29,747 bases of DNA from JBAZMA01 sp041649995 (GTDB lineage Bacteria > Omnitrophota > Gorgyraeia > Velamenicoccales > Velamenicoccaceae), in assembly GCA_041649995.1 (NCBI GenBank), contig JBAZMA010000021.1, forward strand, positions 1 to 29,747. The letters are read 5' to 3'. The notes under the pieces were generated by a model. That model saw only the letters and a program-made list of their open reading frames with translations. It ran no database searches and had not been told where the DNA came from. A program made the translations under genes and the position numbers. This document shows, piece by piece, positions 1 to 7,047 of this stretch. Each line of letters begins with the position of its first letter. Position 1 is the stretch's first letter.

Positions 1-1
1 C

Positions 2-97
2 TCGCCCCTGCAGGAAAAGACCGAGCGCAGGCAGGCCGAAGAGGTCAGGAAATCGGAGATCTCCGATATTGAACAGAGGCTGAAGCAGCCGAAGTGA
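2..97 (+). CDS. C-terminal fragment of an unidentified protein
   Basis: An open frame enters from the left edge and ends at TGA 95-97, giving about 31 residues. The peptide is rich in Glu, Lys, Arg and Gln with no hydrophobic stretch, so it looks like a charged helical or coiled-coil tail. The start lies outside the window and the family cannot be recognised. A gap of about 110 bp separates it from the next promoter. Confidence 0.5.
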   Translation, partial: SPLQEKTERRQAEEVRKSEISDIEQRLKQPK

Positions 98-207
98 GAG
101 GTCTGGGTTTTTGAACTTTCACCCATGGCCGTCACACTCAAGGCACGCCTCGGATGAAAAAGCCTGCCTTTTGTCATTTTTCCTGAAAGTATGAGACCTT
201 ATTCCTG

Positions 208-236
208 TTGAAAACCGGGCTTTCTTGGGATATACT
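208..236 (+). promoter_or_regulatory. sigma70-type promoter for the glycine-zipper lipoprotein
   Basis: TTGAAA at 208-213 and TATACT at 231-236 are separated by exactly 17 bp, close to the housekeeping consensus. Transcription would begin near 243, shortly before the Shine-Dalgarno sequence at 250-257 (AAGGAGGG) and the ATG at 264. Confidence 0.7.
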
Positions 237-263
237 GAATTCACAATTTAAGGAGGGGAAAAG

Positions 264-716
264 ATGCGGACATTCAGAAGCGTCATTGTTTTTTTGGCGG
301 CAGCCGGTTTCGTGCTGACGCTTTCAGGTTGTGAAACCATGGGTGAAGATACAAAGCGCGGAGCCCTGGGCGGAGGCGTGCTGGGGGCGGTTGCCGGAGG
401 GGTGATCGGCCATCAGGGCGGCCACGGGATCGAAGGGGCGGCCATAGGAGCGGCGACAGGAGCCATTGCCGGAGGCCTTATCGGCAAGAGTATTGATGAC
501 CGTAAAAAAGAACAGATCATGGCAGGTCAGGAGAAGCTGGGGATATCGGATGTCATTATCCTCGCCAGGGCCGGTTTGACCGACGACGCCATTATCACAA
601 AGATTCGCCAGACGGGATCCGTCTATAATCTTTCTGTCGAGGAGATCCAGGCCCTGCAAAAGGAGGGGGTCAGCAACGAGGTCATTAATTATATGATGAG
701 CACCACGAAAAAATAG
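264..716 (+). CDS. glycine-zipper lipoprotein
   Basis: A 150-residue protein of the envelope. Residues 1-23 form a lipoprotein signal peptide with lipobox LSGC, so Cys23 is the predicted lipidation site. Residues about 33-77 are a glycine-zipper region: two Gly/Ala-rich hydrophobic stretches with repeated GxxxG spacing, as in 2TM glycine-zipper (SlyB/OmpA-associated) proteins. Residues about 90-148 form a separate helical domain containing a repeated D-[AE]-x-I-x-x-[IL] pattern (around residues 107-115 and 124-145). The ATG is fixed by a strong Shine-Dalgarno AAGGAGGGG. The gene stands alone behind its own promoter. The role is probably structural in the outer membrane or periplasm; no enzymatic motif is visible. 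Confidence 0.8.
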   Translation: MRTFRSVIVFLAAAGFVLTLSGCETMGEDTKRGALGGGVLGAVAGGVIGHQGGHGIEGAAIGAATGAIAGGLIGKSIDDRKKEQIMAGQEKLGISDVIILARAGLTDDAIITKIRQTGSVYNLSVEEIQALQKEGVSNEVINYMMSTTKK

Positions 717-791
717 AAATGCCCTCGCCGCCGGGGAAGGGGCGGTAGATACGTCTGTTTCCGTTACAGGGACAGATCAACGGAGGCTAAG

Positions 792-869
792 ATGACACAG
801 AAACCCAGGTATTTTTTAAGGGCTATTGCCCACTGCAAAGAGGGCTGTAGTATCTGCCCGTGTCCGTAA
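792..869 (+). CDS. possible Cys-rich 25-residue mini-protein or leader peptide
   Basis: The ATG at 792 is preceded by CGGAGG at 781-786, well spaced for ribosome binding, and the frame ends at TAA 867-869. The peptide has four Cys in its last 11 residues (HCKEGCSICPCP). The stop codon falls in the GTAA loop of a strong terminator-like hairpin (856-879), an arrangement seen in translation-coupled attenuators. Alternatively it is a chance ORF over a hairpin. No homologue is recognised, and the nearest downstream gene starts 225 bp later. Confidence 0.35.
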   Translation: MTQKPRYFLRAIAHCKEGCSICPCP

Positions 870-889
870 GGGCGCGGGCGTAGGTTTTT
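856..889 (+). terminator. intrinsic terminator-like hairpin
   Basis: A 10-bp stem (GCCCGTGTCC at 856-865 with GGGCGCGGGC at 870-879, two G-U pairs) closes a GTAA tetraloop. It is followed by GTAGG and five T at 885-889. The T tract is displaced by five bases, so termination may be inefficient. Confidence 0.5.
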
Positions 890-895
890 CGAGGG

Positions 896-935
896 GGTCC
901 CGTTTAAGGAGAAGAGGTTTCTCTTTAACGGGGCC
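896..935 (+). other. long intergenic hairpin
   Basis: The segment 896-912 pairs with 920-935 in a 16-bp stem with a single bulged T at 905 and a 7-nt loop. No T tract follows, so it is not a classical terminator. It contains an AAGGAG sequence that would be sequestered in the stem. Its function is unknown; RNA stability, processing or a protein-binding role are possible. Confidence 0.45.
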
Positions 936-1093
936 TTCCTTATCAAATGAGGCCATAGCTAATGCAAGTAAGCTTTTTTGACCGGATTTGATCCCCCTCC
1001 ACTTTTTTAATTCTCGGGCAGGCCGCAGTCCTGTGTTTTATTGTCATCTTTAGGGAGATTCCATAAAACATCCGCTCATTTAAGGAGTGTGTC

Positions 1094-1621
1094 ATGAGAG
1101 TTCATATCGATAAAAGCGGTAAGATCAGTATTTTTGATTTCAGTCCCGCGCAGGCTTACAAAGCGGCGGTCCATATGGAAAAGGAAGGCATTCAGTTCTA
1201 TCAGGACCTGACCCGGCAGATCAAAGACCCCGATGCCCGCAGAGAGGTGGATTTTCTGATCGAGCAGGAACAGGAACACTTGAAGACTTTTGAGAATCTG
1301 CTGGAATACGTCAAGAAGGGTGCCGGCGACGAATTTGAAGAAGACGATATCGCCCAGTATGTTTCTTCAAATGTGTTCGACACGACCCTCGAAAAAGACG
1401 CGATGGCCAAAATGGAACATCGGCATACGGCCCTGGAAGAAGCGATGAATATGGAGCGAAGGTCGATCGTTTTTTACCAGGCCTGTCACGAAAATTCAAC
1501 GGATCCCCAGGCCAAAGGCGCGTTTGAGAAGATCGGCAGAGAGGAAAAAAAGCACCTGGAAAAATTCGCCGAGCTCCTGCGCGTCAAATGCATCAATTCG
1601 CAGAAGGGCTGCCTCTTATAA
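1094..1621 (+). CDS. ferritin-like (rubrerythrin-type) diiron protein
   Basis: A 175-residue soluble protein of the ferritin-like superfamily. Two ExxH helices (Glu59/His62 and Glu151/His154) and two matching glutamates (Glu29 in MEKEGIQFY, Glu121 in MERRSIVFY) give the six ligands of a rubrerythrin-like diiron site. The two halves are offset by exactly 92 residues at each ligand, showing internal duplication of a helix pair. Residues 1-16 form a short N-terminal extension. The rubredoxin domain of classical rubrerythrin is absent, although Cys166 and Cys173 lie in the C-terminal tail. Likely role: peroxide reduction or oxidative-stress iron handling. The start follows AAGGAG at 1081-1086. 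A heptamer array lies 7 bp after its stop. Confidence 0.75.
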   Translation: MRVHIDKSGKISIFDFSPAQAYKAAVHMEKEGIQFYQDLTRQIKDPDARREVDFLIEQEQEHLKTFENLLEYVKKGAGDEFEEDDIAQYVSSNVFDTTLEKDAMAKMEHRHTALEEAMNMERRSIVFYQACHENSTDPQAKGAFEKIGREEKKHLEKFAELLRVKCINSQKGCLL

Positions 1622-1628
1622 AAACATT

Positions 1629-1661
1629 CAATGACCAATTCCCAATATCCAATGACCAATT
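1629..1661. repeat. heptamer tandem array (CAATNNC type), solo
   Basis: The sequence reads as consecutive 7-mers CAATGAC, CAATTCC, CAATATC, CAATGAC, CAATT. It lies between the ferritin-like gene and glmS and carries no gene. The consensus resembles the arms around the four-helix-bundle gene at 21197-21544, so this is probably a solo arm or a remnant of such an element. Confidence 0.7.
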
Positions 1662-1714
1662 GTTGTTGCCTGCGGCCTGTTGACTGTTGAAACTCTGATA
1701 CTTTGAGGTGATTT

Positions 1715-3517
1715 ATGTGCGGTATTGTCGGATATGTCGGAACAGACAGCGCGGTGCCTGTGCTTTTATCAGGCCTCAGGCGCCTGGAATACAGGGGTTA
1801 TGATTCCGCGGGCGTCGCTGTTGTTTGCGAAGGCCGGGTCCTGACGCGAAAGACCCGCGGGAAGATCCAGGACCTGGAGCGCCTGATCTCAAAGAAACCC
1901 CTTCCTGAAACGCGCATGGGGATCGCCCACACCCGATGGGCCACCCATGGCGTTCCTAACGACGTCAACGCCCACCCCCACGCCAGTTGCGACAAGAAGA
2001 TCACCGTCGTCCATAACGGCATCATTGAAAATTACCTGAAGCTGAAGGCTTTGCTTATCCGTCAGGGTCACCGTTTTGTTTCCCAGACGGACACGGAAGT
2101 CCTGGCTCACCTGATCGAAAAATATTATAAGGGAAACCTGGAAGACGCTGTCGCGCGGTCGCTCAAGGACGTGGAAGGCAGCTTCGCTCTCGCCGCGATT
2201 TCAAGTGATGAGCCCCATAAAGTCGTTTGCAGCCGCAAGGACAGCCCCCTGATCATTGCCCAGGGCCCGGGAGGTTTTTTTATCGCCTCCGACGTTCCCG
2301 CGGTGCTTGAGCATTGCCGCAAGGTCGTGTATTTGAAAGACAATCAGATCGCCGTTCTGTCGCCTGAAGGCCTGGAATTGTGCGATTTGGACAGAAAGAA
2401 GATCTGTGTCAAATTTGATATGATCACCATGGACGCCGAGAGCGCGCAGAAGGGCGGTTATCCGCATTTCATGCTCAAGGAGATCCACGAGCAGCCCCGG
2501 GTCCTCAGGAAACTGTTGTCCGCCGGACAAAAAGATATCCGGAGGTTTGAGTGCCCCTCCGGCATCAGGCAGATCGTCATTGTCGCCTGCGGCACGGCTT
2601 ATCACGCGGGCCTTGTGGGCAAATACGCGATCGAATCTTTGGCCAGACTCCCTGTGTTTGTCGATCTGTCTTCGGAGTTCCGGTATCGCAATCCGCTTGT
2701 GGACGAGCATACGCTGGTGATCGCGGTCAGCCAGTCGGGCGAGACGGCCGATACCCTCGCGGCGGTGCGCGAGGCCAAGAAGCGGGGAGCCAGGATCGTT
2801 TCTATCTGCAATGTCGTCGGTTCCAGCCTGACCCGCGAATCAGACCAGGTTTTTTATACGCTCGCCGGCCCTGAAATCGGCGTAGCGTCGACCAAGGCCT
2901 ATACCGCCCAACTGGCGGTTTTTTACATGCTCGCGCTGGAGCTGGCGTCGCGGAGAAAATCCATTTCTTCCAAGGATTACAAGAGTTATTGGCGCCAGCT
3001 TGAAGATATCCCCCGTTTGCAGGAACAAGTCCTTCGTTCGCGTCCGGCAATCCAGAAAATCGCTTCGCGGCACCATCATTTCGGAAGTTTTCTGTTTTTG
3101 GGCAGGCATATCAACTATCCCTCGGCCCTCGAAGGGGCTCTGAAGCTCAAGGAAATTTCCTATATCCCCGCCGAAGGATATGCCGCCGGGGAGATGAAAC
3201 ACGGCCCCATTGCCCTGATTGACGAATACCGGGCGGTTGTTTGCGTCGCCGTTCACTCCGTCATTTACGACAAAATGGTTTCCAATATCCAGGAGATTAA
3301 GGCGCGCTCCGGAAAGCTGATCGCGATCGCTTCCAAGGGCGATAAGGCGATACGGATGCACACGCAAGAACTCATCCTGGTGCCCAAGATCGATGAATTT
3401 TTCTCTCCCCTCCTGGTGGCCCTGCCCCTGCAGATCCTGGCTTATGATATCGCCGTGTTCAGAGGCTGTCATGTGGACCAGCCCCGCAATCTGGCCAAAT
3501 CAGTAACAGTAGAATGA
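1715..3517 (+). CDS. glmS: glutamine-fructose-6-phosphate aminotransferase (isomerizing)
   Basis: This enzyme converts fructose-6-phosphate and glutamine to glucosamine-6-phosphate, the first step toward UDP-GlcNAc for peptidoglycan and LPS. It has 600 residues, near the usual length of about 609. The N-terminus is MCGIVGYVG, placing the catalytic Cys right after the removable Met. GYDSAG, HTRWATHG and NGIIENY belong to the class II glutaminase domain (about 1-220). Two SIS isomerase domains follow, with CGTAYHAG, SQSGETADT and ALEGALKLKEISYIPAE. The C-terminus ends DQPRNLAKSVTVE as in the family. GAGGTG precedes the ATG at 1715. No glmS ribozyme is recognisable in the short upstream region. 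The TGA overlaps the first unit of the inverted-repeat element that follows. Confidence 0.97.
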   Translation: MCGIVGYVGTDSAVPVLLSGLRRLEYRGYDSAGVAVVCEGRVLTRKTRGKIQDLERLISKKPLPETRMGIAHTRWATHGVPNDVNAHPHASCDKKITVVHNGIIENYLKLKALLIRQGHRFVSQTDTEVLAHLIEKYYKGNLEDAVARSLKDVEGSFALAAISSDEPHKVVCSRKDSPLIIAQGPGGFFIASDVPAVLEHCRKVVYLKDNQIAVLSPEGLELCDLDRKKICVKFDMITMDAESAQKGGYPHFMLKEIHEQPRVLRKLLSAGQKDIRRFECPSGIRQIVIVACGTAYHAGLVGKYAIESLARLPVFVDLSSEFRYRNPLVDEHTLVIAVSQSGETADTLAAVREAKKRGARIVSICNVVGSSLTRESDQVFYTLAGPEIGVASTKAYTAQLAVFYMLALELASRRKSISSKDYKSYWRQLEDIPRLQEQVLRSRPAIQKIASRHHHFGSFLFLGRHINYPSALEGALKLKEISYIPAEGYAAGEMKHGPIALIDEYRAVVCVAVHSVIYDKMVSNIQEIKARSGKLIAIASKGDKAIRMHTQELILVPKIDEFFSPLLVALPLQILAYDIAVFRGCHVDQPRNLAKSVTVE

Positions 3518-3945
3518 GTTCATGGAGTTCATGGAGTTTTTTGAGTTGATAGAGCTATGAAAATTGAGAAATTCGAAGATATAAAAGCATGGCAAGAAGC
3601 GCGCGATTTAGTGAAAATGTTATATAACGAAGCCAGGGCGAATAAGGCATTTTGGCGGGATTATAAATTCCGAGGACATATCACGGAAGCAGCCGTTTCA
3701 ATTATGTCCAATATCGCCGAGGGTTTTTCCAGGAGAAGCAAGAAGGAATTACGCAATTTTTATTCATAGCAAAAGGTTCTGCGGCCGAAGTCCAGAGCAA
3801 GCTTTACGTTGCTTCGGATTTAGATTATCTTTCTCGTGAAAAATTTGATGTTCTTTATGTGAAAACAGACGAAATCGCCAGGATGATTTCGGGTTTCATT
3901 ACGTATTTACTCAAGTAACTCAATAACTCAATTCACTCAATAAAC
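3516..3945. mobile_element. four-helix-bundle element A (nonamer inverted arms)
   Basis: The left arm (3516-3555) reads as 9-mers GAGTTCATG, GAGTTCATG, GAGTTTTTT, GAGTTGATA, GAG. The right arm (3909-3945), read on the reverse strand, is the same kind of array (GTTTATTGA, GTGAATTGA, GTTATTGA, GTTACTTGA), so the arms form imperfect inverted repeats. Between them lies a frameshifted four-helix-bundle gene. The element starts inside the glmS stop codon and ends 3 bp before the only usable start of rsmI. No transposase is present, so any movement would need the four-helix-bundle protein or a factor in trans. Confidence 0.55.
3557..3918 (+). pseudogene. four-helix-bundle protein (23S rRNA intervening-sequence type), frameshifted
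   Basis: The first frame (3557-3769) gives 70 residues with the family pattern KAWQEARDLV and NIAEGFSRRSKKEL, then stops. A shift within the T run at 3756-3760 restores the rest of the fold in another frame to TAA 3916-3918 (FLFIAKGSAAEVQSKLY, then a last helix ending MISGFITYLLK). Adding one T would repair the gene to about 120 residues, the normal size. It is either a pseudogene or a homopolymer sequencing error. The family (PF05635/TIGR02436) includes S23 proteins of 23S intervening sequences and the related Avd proteins of diversity-generating retroelements; its molecular function is unclear. No good ribosome binding site is visible. Confidence 0.75.
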
Positions 3946-3947
3946 CC

Positions 3948-4601
3948 TTGTTATACGTTGTTTCCACTCCGATCGGCAATCTGGGCGATATCACGTATCG
4001 CGCGGTCGAGGTCTTGAAATCCGTCGATCTGATTGCCTGCGAAGATACCCGCCGAAGCCGCATTCTTTGCGATGCCTACGGCATCCGCAAACCGCTCTGC
4101 AGTTATTACGAATACAACAAGCTGACCCGCGGCGAATATCTGCTGAAGCTTCTTAAGGAAGGCAAATCCGTGGCCCTGATTTCCGATGCCGGGACTCCCG
4201 GCATCAGTGACCCGGGATTTACCCTGATCCGTTCCGCGCTTGAGGAGGGGGTCAGGATCATCGCCATCCCCGGCGCGACCGCTTTGATCGGCGCCCTTTC
4301 CGTCAGCGGCCTTCCGGCCAACAGGTTTTTCTTCGAAGGGTTTCTCCCCGTTAAAAAGGCCGCCCGCAAAAAAAGGCTGGAAATCCTTGCCGCCATGGAA
4401 GTTACTGTTGTGGCCTACGAATCGCCTCACAGAATCCTTCAGACCTTAGCGGATATGGCTGAGGTCCTGGGCACGCGTCCGGTGGCCCTTGCCCGCGAGC
4501 TGACAAAGAAATTCGAGGAGGTACTGCGCGGCGATGCCTCAACATTGCTCGCGGGCATGAAGCCGGGCAGGCCCAAGGGAGAATTCGTGGTTATTTTTTA
4601 G
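3948..4601 (+). CDS. rsmI: 16S rRNA (cytidine(1402)-2'-O)-methyltransferase
   Basis: This SAM-dependent methyltransferase modifies C1402 in the 16S decoding centre. The 217 residues contain LYVVSTPIGNLGDIT (N-terminal), EDTRRSR, SDAGTPGISDPG, PGATALIGALSVSGL and ESPHRI, all typical of RsmI and the tetrapyrrole-methylase fold. It ends at KGEFVVIF, where the catalytic domain ends, so the C-terminal extension of the 286-residue E. coli protein is absent. The only usable start is TTG at 3948: the frame is open upstream only to 3927, with no ATG or GTG and no Shine-Dalgarno, because the repeat arm of element A occupies that position. The original start region was probably displaced by the insertion, and expression may be reduced. 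Confidence 0.88.
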   Translation: MLYVVSTPIGNLGDITYRAVEVLKSVDLIACEDTRRSRILCDAYGIRKPLCSYYEYNKLTRGEYLLKLLKEGKSVALISDAGTPGISDPGFTLIRSALEEGVRIIAIPGATALIGALSVSGLPANRFFFEGFLPVKKAARKKRLEILAAMEVTVVAYESPHRILQTLADMAEVLGTRPVALARELTKKFEEVLRGDASTLLAGMKPGRPKGEFVVIF

Positions 4602-4643
4602 TTAACCCGCGGCCCTAATCCGTAACGGTTTTTTTATCTTTTG

Positions 4644-6215
4644 ATGGCAAAGGCTTTACTGGAAAATCGGAAAACCACGGGCCTGGAATGGGCAATCCTG
4701 GCCCTTTTGCTGGCTGTCCCCTTTGCCCCGTATATCTTCGCCGCCTCCCGCCTGAGCTATATCGCTTACAATAATTCTTCCGACACGTTCCTTTATCTCG
4801 ATATCGCCAAAAATATCGCGCAGGGGAGAGGATGGGTCGTTTCCTTCAATAATTATCTCTTCTGGCCCGGCATTTTCCATCCGGCTCCGCCTTTTGTCCA
4901 TTGTGGACTCCCTTTTTTATTGGCCCTGGCCTCCGCGTTATTCAGGCAGATCGAGTCTTTTGTTTTTCTCAATTTTTTTCTGGCCGCCTTCAATGCCGCG
5001 CTTCTTTTTAAGGTTATACGCTCTCTGACAAAAGACAAGGTCATCGCTTACGCGGCAGCCTGTATCCTGGCGGCTTCTGTTTCCATGGAAATTACCCTGT
5101 TGCGTATCCTCACCGAGCAGTTAAGCCTCCTGGTAACGCTTACGGCTTTGGGAATTTTTATATCCGACACCCGGCTGACCCGCCGACGGGCGGTTTTGAC
5201 GGGCCTTCTTCTGGGCATGGGCCTGTTGATACGCTCATCCAGCTTTTTTTACCCTCTGGCTTTCGCCGGGGCCTTGCTCTTTGGAAAGCAGGCGATCAGG
5301 GAACGTCTGTCTCTGGCCCTCGTCCTTCTGCTTTCATCCTTTGGGCTCATGGCGGCCTGGGAAATTTTTGTCTATGCCCGCTTTGGGGCCTTCTTTCCGC
5401 AGTATCCTCAGGCCTTCAGGAATTTTTACCTGGCGGCCTTTTACGCAGGAGGCCATCTATCCGGTCAGGTCCCCGTGGTCCGTCCCCTGGCGGATTTGGA
5501 GACTGTTTCTTTTCTATGGACGAATGCCGCCGGAGTTTTCAGGGCCCTTTTTTCCATGCTCAGGGTCCTCATGATTTTTTCCCTGGCAGGGATCGGACGC
5601 GTTTTGTTCCGGGAGAGGGAAAGGGGGGAATCAGCCCTCATGTTCCTGGCGATTTTTCAGGTCTGCAGCCTTATCCTGTTCTATCCCTATGTCAGGTTGA
5701 ATGATTTTGAACTGGTCCGGTTTCTTTTGGTCCCTGTTTTGGCCCTGTTGATAACGGGATTAAGGGATTTTAAGGTTTTTTGCTTTCGTTTTTTCCCGAA
5801 AACCAGGTCCCTGTTCTTTTTTTCGGTGATTTCCATTGTTTTTCTGACAAACATGCGCCAATCCCTGGAAGTCCTGGATGTTTACTGGAAAGAGGAGAGA
5901 TCCGGCAAGGTCCAGGCGCTTAAAGAAGTGTCCGAATGGGTCAAACAGCGCACCCAGGGGCAGGATTTGGTGGCGGCGGAAGAATTTATCTACGGGGGCG
6001 TTTATCTCGACAGGCCTACAGTCGCTTTTCTTGAACGTAAGCTATTGAATTATAATAACTTATATTCATTTAAGTCTATTTATAACCCGCGGTCAATCAT
6101 CGTGGAAAAGTCCGCGTTTAAAGACAAAATATTGAAGGACGCCGGCTATCGGCCTGTTTTTGAGGGCCGCCTGCAGAGCCCCTTTGCCATTTACGAACCT
6201 GCTGACAAAGCCTAA
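4644..6215 (+). CDS. polytopic membrane protein, GT-C glycosyltransferase-like
   Basis: A 523-residue inner-membrane protein with many hydrophobic segments, starting with one near residue 15. The first periplasmic loop has the pattern SSDTFLYLDIAKNIAQGRGW followed by HPAPPFVHCGLPFLLAL, resembling the acidic-residue loop and HxPP motif of GT-C enzymes (ArnT/PMT, family 39) that use polyprenyl-phosphate sugars. A soluble C-terminal part (about 420-523) follows the last membrane segment. The ATG at 4644 is preferred over the TTG one codon upstream; no clear Shine-Dalgarno is visible. The substrate cannot be inferred and no polysaccharide genes adjoin it. Family-level assignment only. Confidence 0.65.
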   Translation: MAKALLENRKTTGLEWAILALLLAVPFAPYIFAASRLSYIAYNNSSDTFLYLDIAKNIAQGRGWVVSFNNYLFWPGIFHPAPPFVHCGLPFLLALASALFRQIESFVFLNFFLAAFNAALLFKVIRSLTKDKVIAYAAACILAASVSMEITLLRILTEQLSLLVTLTALGIFISDTRLTRRRAVLTGLLLGMGLLIRSSSFFYPLAFAGALLFGKQAIRERLSLALVLLLSSFGLMAAWEIFVYARFGAFFPQYPQAFRNFYLAAFYAGGHLSGQVPVVRPLADLETVSFLWTNAAGVFRALFSMLRVLMIFSLAGIGRVLFRERERGESALMFLAIFQVCSLILFYPYVRLNDFELVRFLLVPVLALLITGLRDFKVFCFRFFPKTRSLFFFSVISIVFLTNMRQSLEVLDVYWKEERSGKVQALKEVSEWVKQRTQGQDLVAAEEFIYGGVYLDRPTVAFLERKLLNYNNLYSFKSIYNPRSIIVEKSAFKDKILKDAGYRPVFEGRLQSPFAIYEPADKA

Positions 6216-6239
6216 AGGGCCGGATCCGGTTTATACGCC

Positions 6240-6268
6240 TTGACAAACCAGGAAGGGGATGCTATATT
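6240..6268 (+). promoter_or_regulatory. sigma70 promoter of the pyr operon
   Basis: TTGACA at 6240-6245 is a perfect -35 box and TATATT at 6263-6268 a near-perfect -10 box, with a 17-bp spacer. Transcription would start around 6275, just before the PyrR-binding hairpin, leaving a leader of about 220 nt before pyrR. Confidence 0.85.
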
Positions 6269-6277
6269 TTTAAGAAC

Positions 6278-6308
6278 CCTTTAAGCTGGTTCTGAGAAAC
6301 CGGCAAGG
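6278..6308 (+). promoter_or_regulatory. PyrR-binding loop (anti-antiterminator)
   Basis: GCTGGTT (6285-6291) pairs with AACCGGC (6298-6304), closing a hexaloop CTGAGA (6292-6297) that fits the CNGNGA loop of Bacillus PyrR-binding sites. A lower stem, CCTT (6278-6281) with AAGG (6305-6308), is separated by a 3-nt bulge (TAA) on the 5' side, as in known PyrR sites with their asymmetric bulge. Compared with the consensus ARUCCNGNGAGGYU, the unpaired bases are kept and the stem bases covary. Binding of PyrR-UMP should stabilise this hairpin and so favour the terminator at 6347. Confidence 0.75.
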
Positions 6309-6346
6309 CGGATACGAACATGACCTGCAAATACTTCAATAGGATC

Positions 6347-6376
6347 AACCCGCTAAAAGGCGGGTTTTCTTTTTTT
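6347..6376 (+). terminator. leader attenuator terminator upstream of pyrR
   Basis: AACCCGC (6347-6353) pairs with GCGGGTT (6360-6366) around a TAAAAG loop and is followed by a T-rich tract to 6376. GGCGG in 6307-6311 could instead pair with CCGCT at 6350-6354, giving a competing antiterminator that also disrupts the lower stem of the PyrR hairpin. The mutually exclusive folds match PyrR attenuation. Confidence 0.75.
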
Positions 6377-6492
6377 CGGGAAGAAATGAGATCGGTCAAA
6401 GTTGTTTTAACAGCGAAGGCTTTTTTGAAAAGCGATTTGTATTTCTAATCGGTATGATCAGGCATGACCCCCTGTGCCGATAACGCCGGGAA

Positions 6493-7047
6493 ATGGATTC
6501 TGCAATGAAAGAAAAAGCGCGGATTCTGGACAAGGCTGGGATCGCGAAGGTCCTCCTGCGGACAGCCCATGAGATTGTCGAGAAGAACAAGGGGACTAAG
6601 GACCTGGTGATCATCGGTATCTGCACGCGCGGGGCTTTTCTGGCCCAAAGGCTGGCCGGATTAATCGGCGAGATCGACGGCACGCCCCCGCCCGTAGGCC
6701 TGCTGGATATCACGCTCTATCGCGATGACTTAAGTTCCATCGCCCAACAGCCTGTGGTGCACAAGACGGAGATCGATTTCGATATTCAGGACAAAAAGGT
6801 CGTCCTTGTCGACGATGTGTTGTTCACGGGGAGGACCGTGCGCGCGGCCCTGGATGAGGTCATCGATTTCGGCCGTCCTCAGTTTATCCAGCTGGCCGTG
6901 CTTGTGGACCGCGGGCATCGGGAACTGCCGATCCGCGCGGATTATGTGGGCAAGAATATCCCGACATCCATAAAAGAGATCGTGGAGGTCCGGCTCGAGG
7001 AGACGGAAGGGACCGACGAGGTGGTCGTTCTGGAGAAAGAGGCATGA
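6493..7047 (+). CDS. pyrR: bifunctional pyr operon regulator / uracil phosphoribosyltransferase
   Basis: PyrR binds pyr leader RNA when charged with UMP and often has weak uracil phosphoribosyltransferase activity. The 184-residue protein shows AHEIVEKNKG, IGICTRGAFLAQRLA and the PRPP-binding loop VVLVDDVLFTGRT at residues 103-115. Family alignment (MNQKAVIL in B. subtilis) suggests the ATG at 6505 (MKEKARIL) as an alternative start giving 180 residues; neither start has a strong Shine-Dalgarno. It lies directly downstream of a leader with a PyrR-type hairpin and terminator, supporting autoregulation. It overlaps pyrB by 4 nt (ATGA), so the two are translationally coupled. A further hairpin (6448-6481) precedes the start. 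Confidence 0.95.
   Translation: MDSAMKEKARILDKAGIAKVLLRTAHEIVEKNKGTKDLVIIGICTRGAFLAQRLAGLIGEIDGTPPPVGLLDITLYRDDLSSIAQQPVVHKTEIDFDIQDKKVVLVDDVLFTGRTVRAALDEVIDFGRPQFIQLAVLVDRGHRELPIRADYVGKNIPTSIKEIVEVRLEETEGTDEVVVLEKEA

Larger units (their letters stand above)
717..1093 (+). other. structured intergenic region (no large gene)
   Basis: This 377-bp gap holds several self-complementary segments. CCGCC/GGCGG lies near 729-748. TCTGTTTC pairs with GGGACAGA near 754-778, partly through G-U pairs. The terminator-like hairpin at 856-879 and the long hairpin at 896-935 are listed separately, as is the mini-ORF at 792-869. I recognise no riboswitch class. The Shine-Dalgarno AAGGAG before the ferritin-like gene lies at its right end. 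Confidence 0.5.

Noticed and set aside
1662..1714. A glmS ribozyme upstream of glmS
   Set aside because: The space between the repeat array and the start is only about 50 bp and shows no ribozyme core.
6448..6481. A second PyrR-binding hairpin just before pyrR
   Set aside because: The hairpin pairs well (ATCGGTA/TGCCGAT) but its loop does not fit CNGNGA and no terminator follows.
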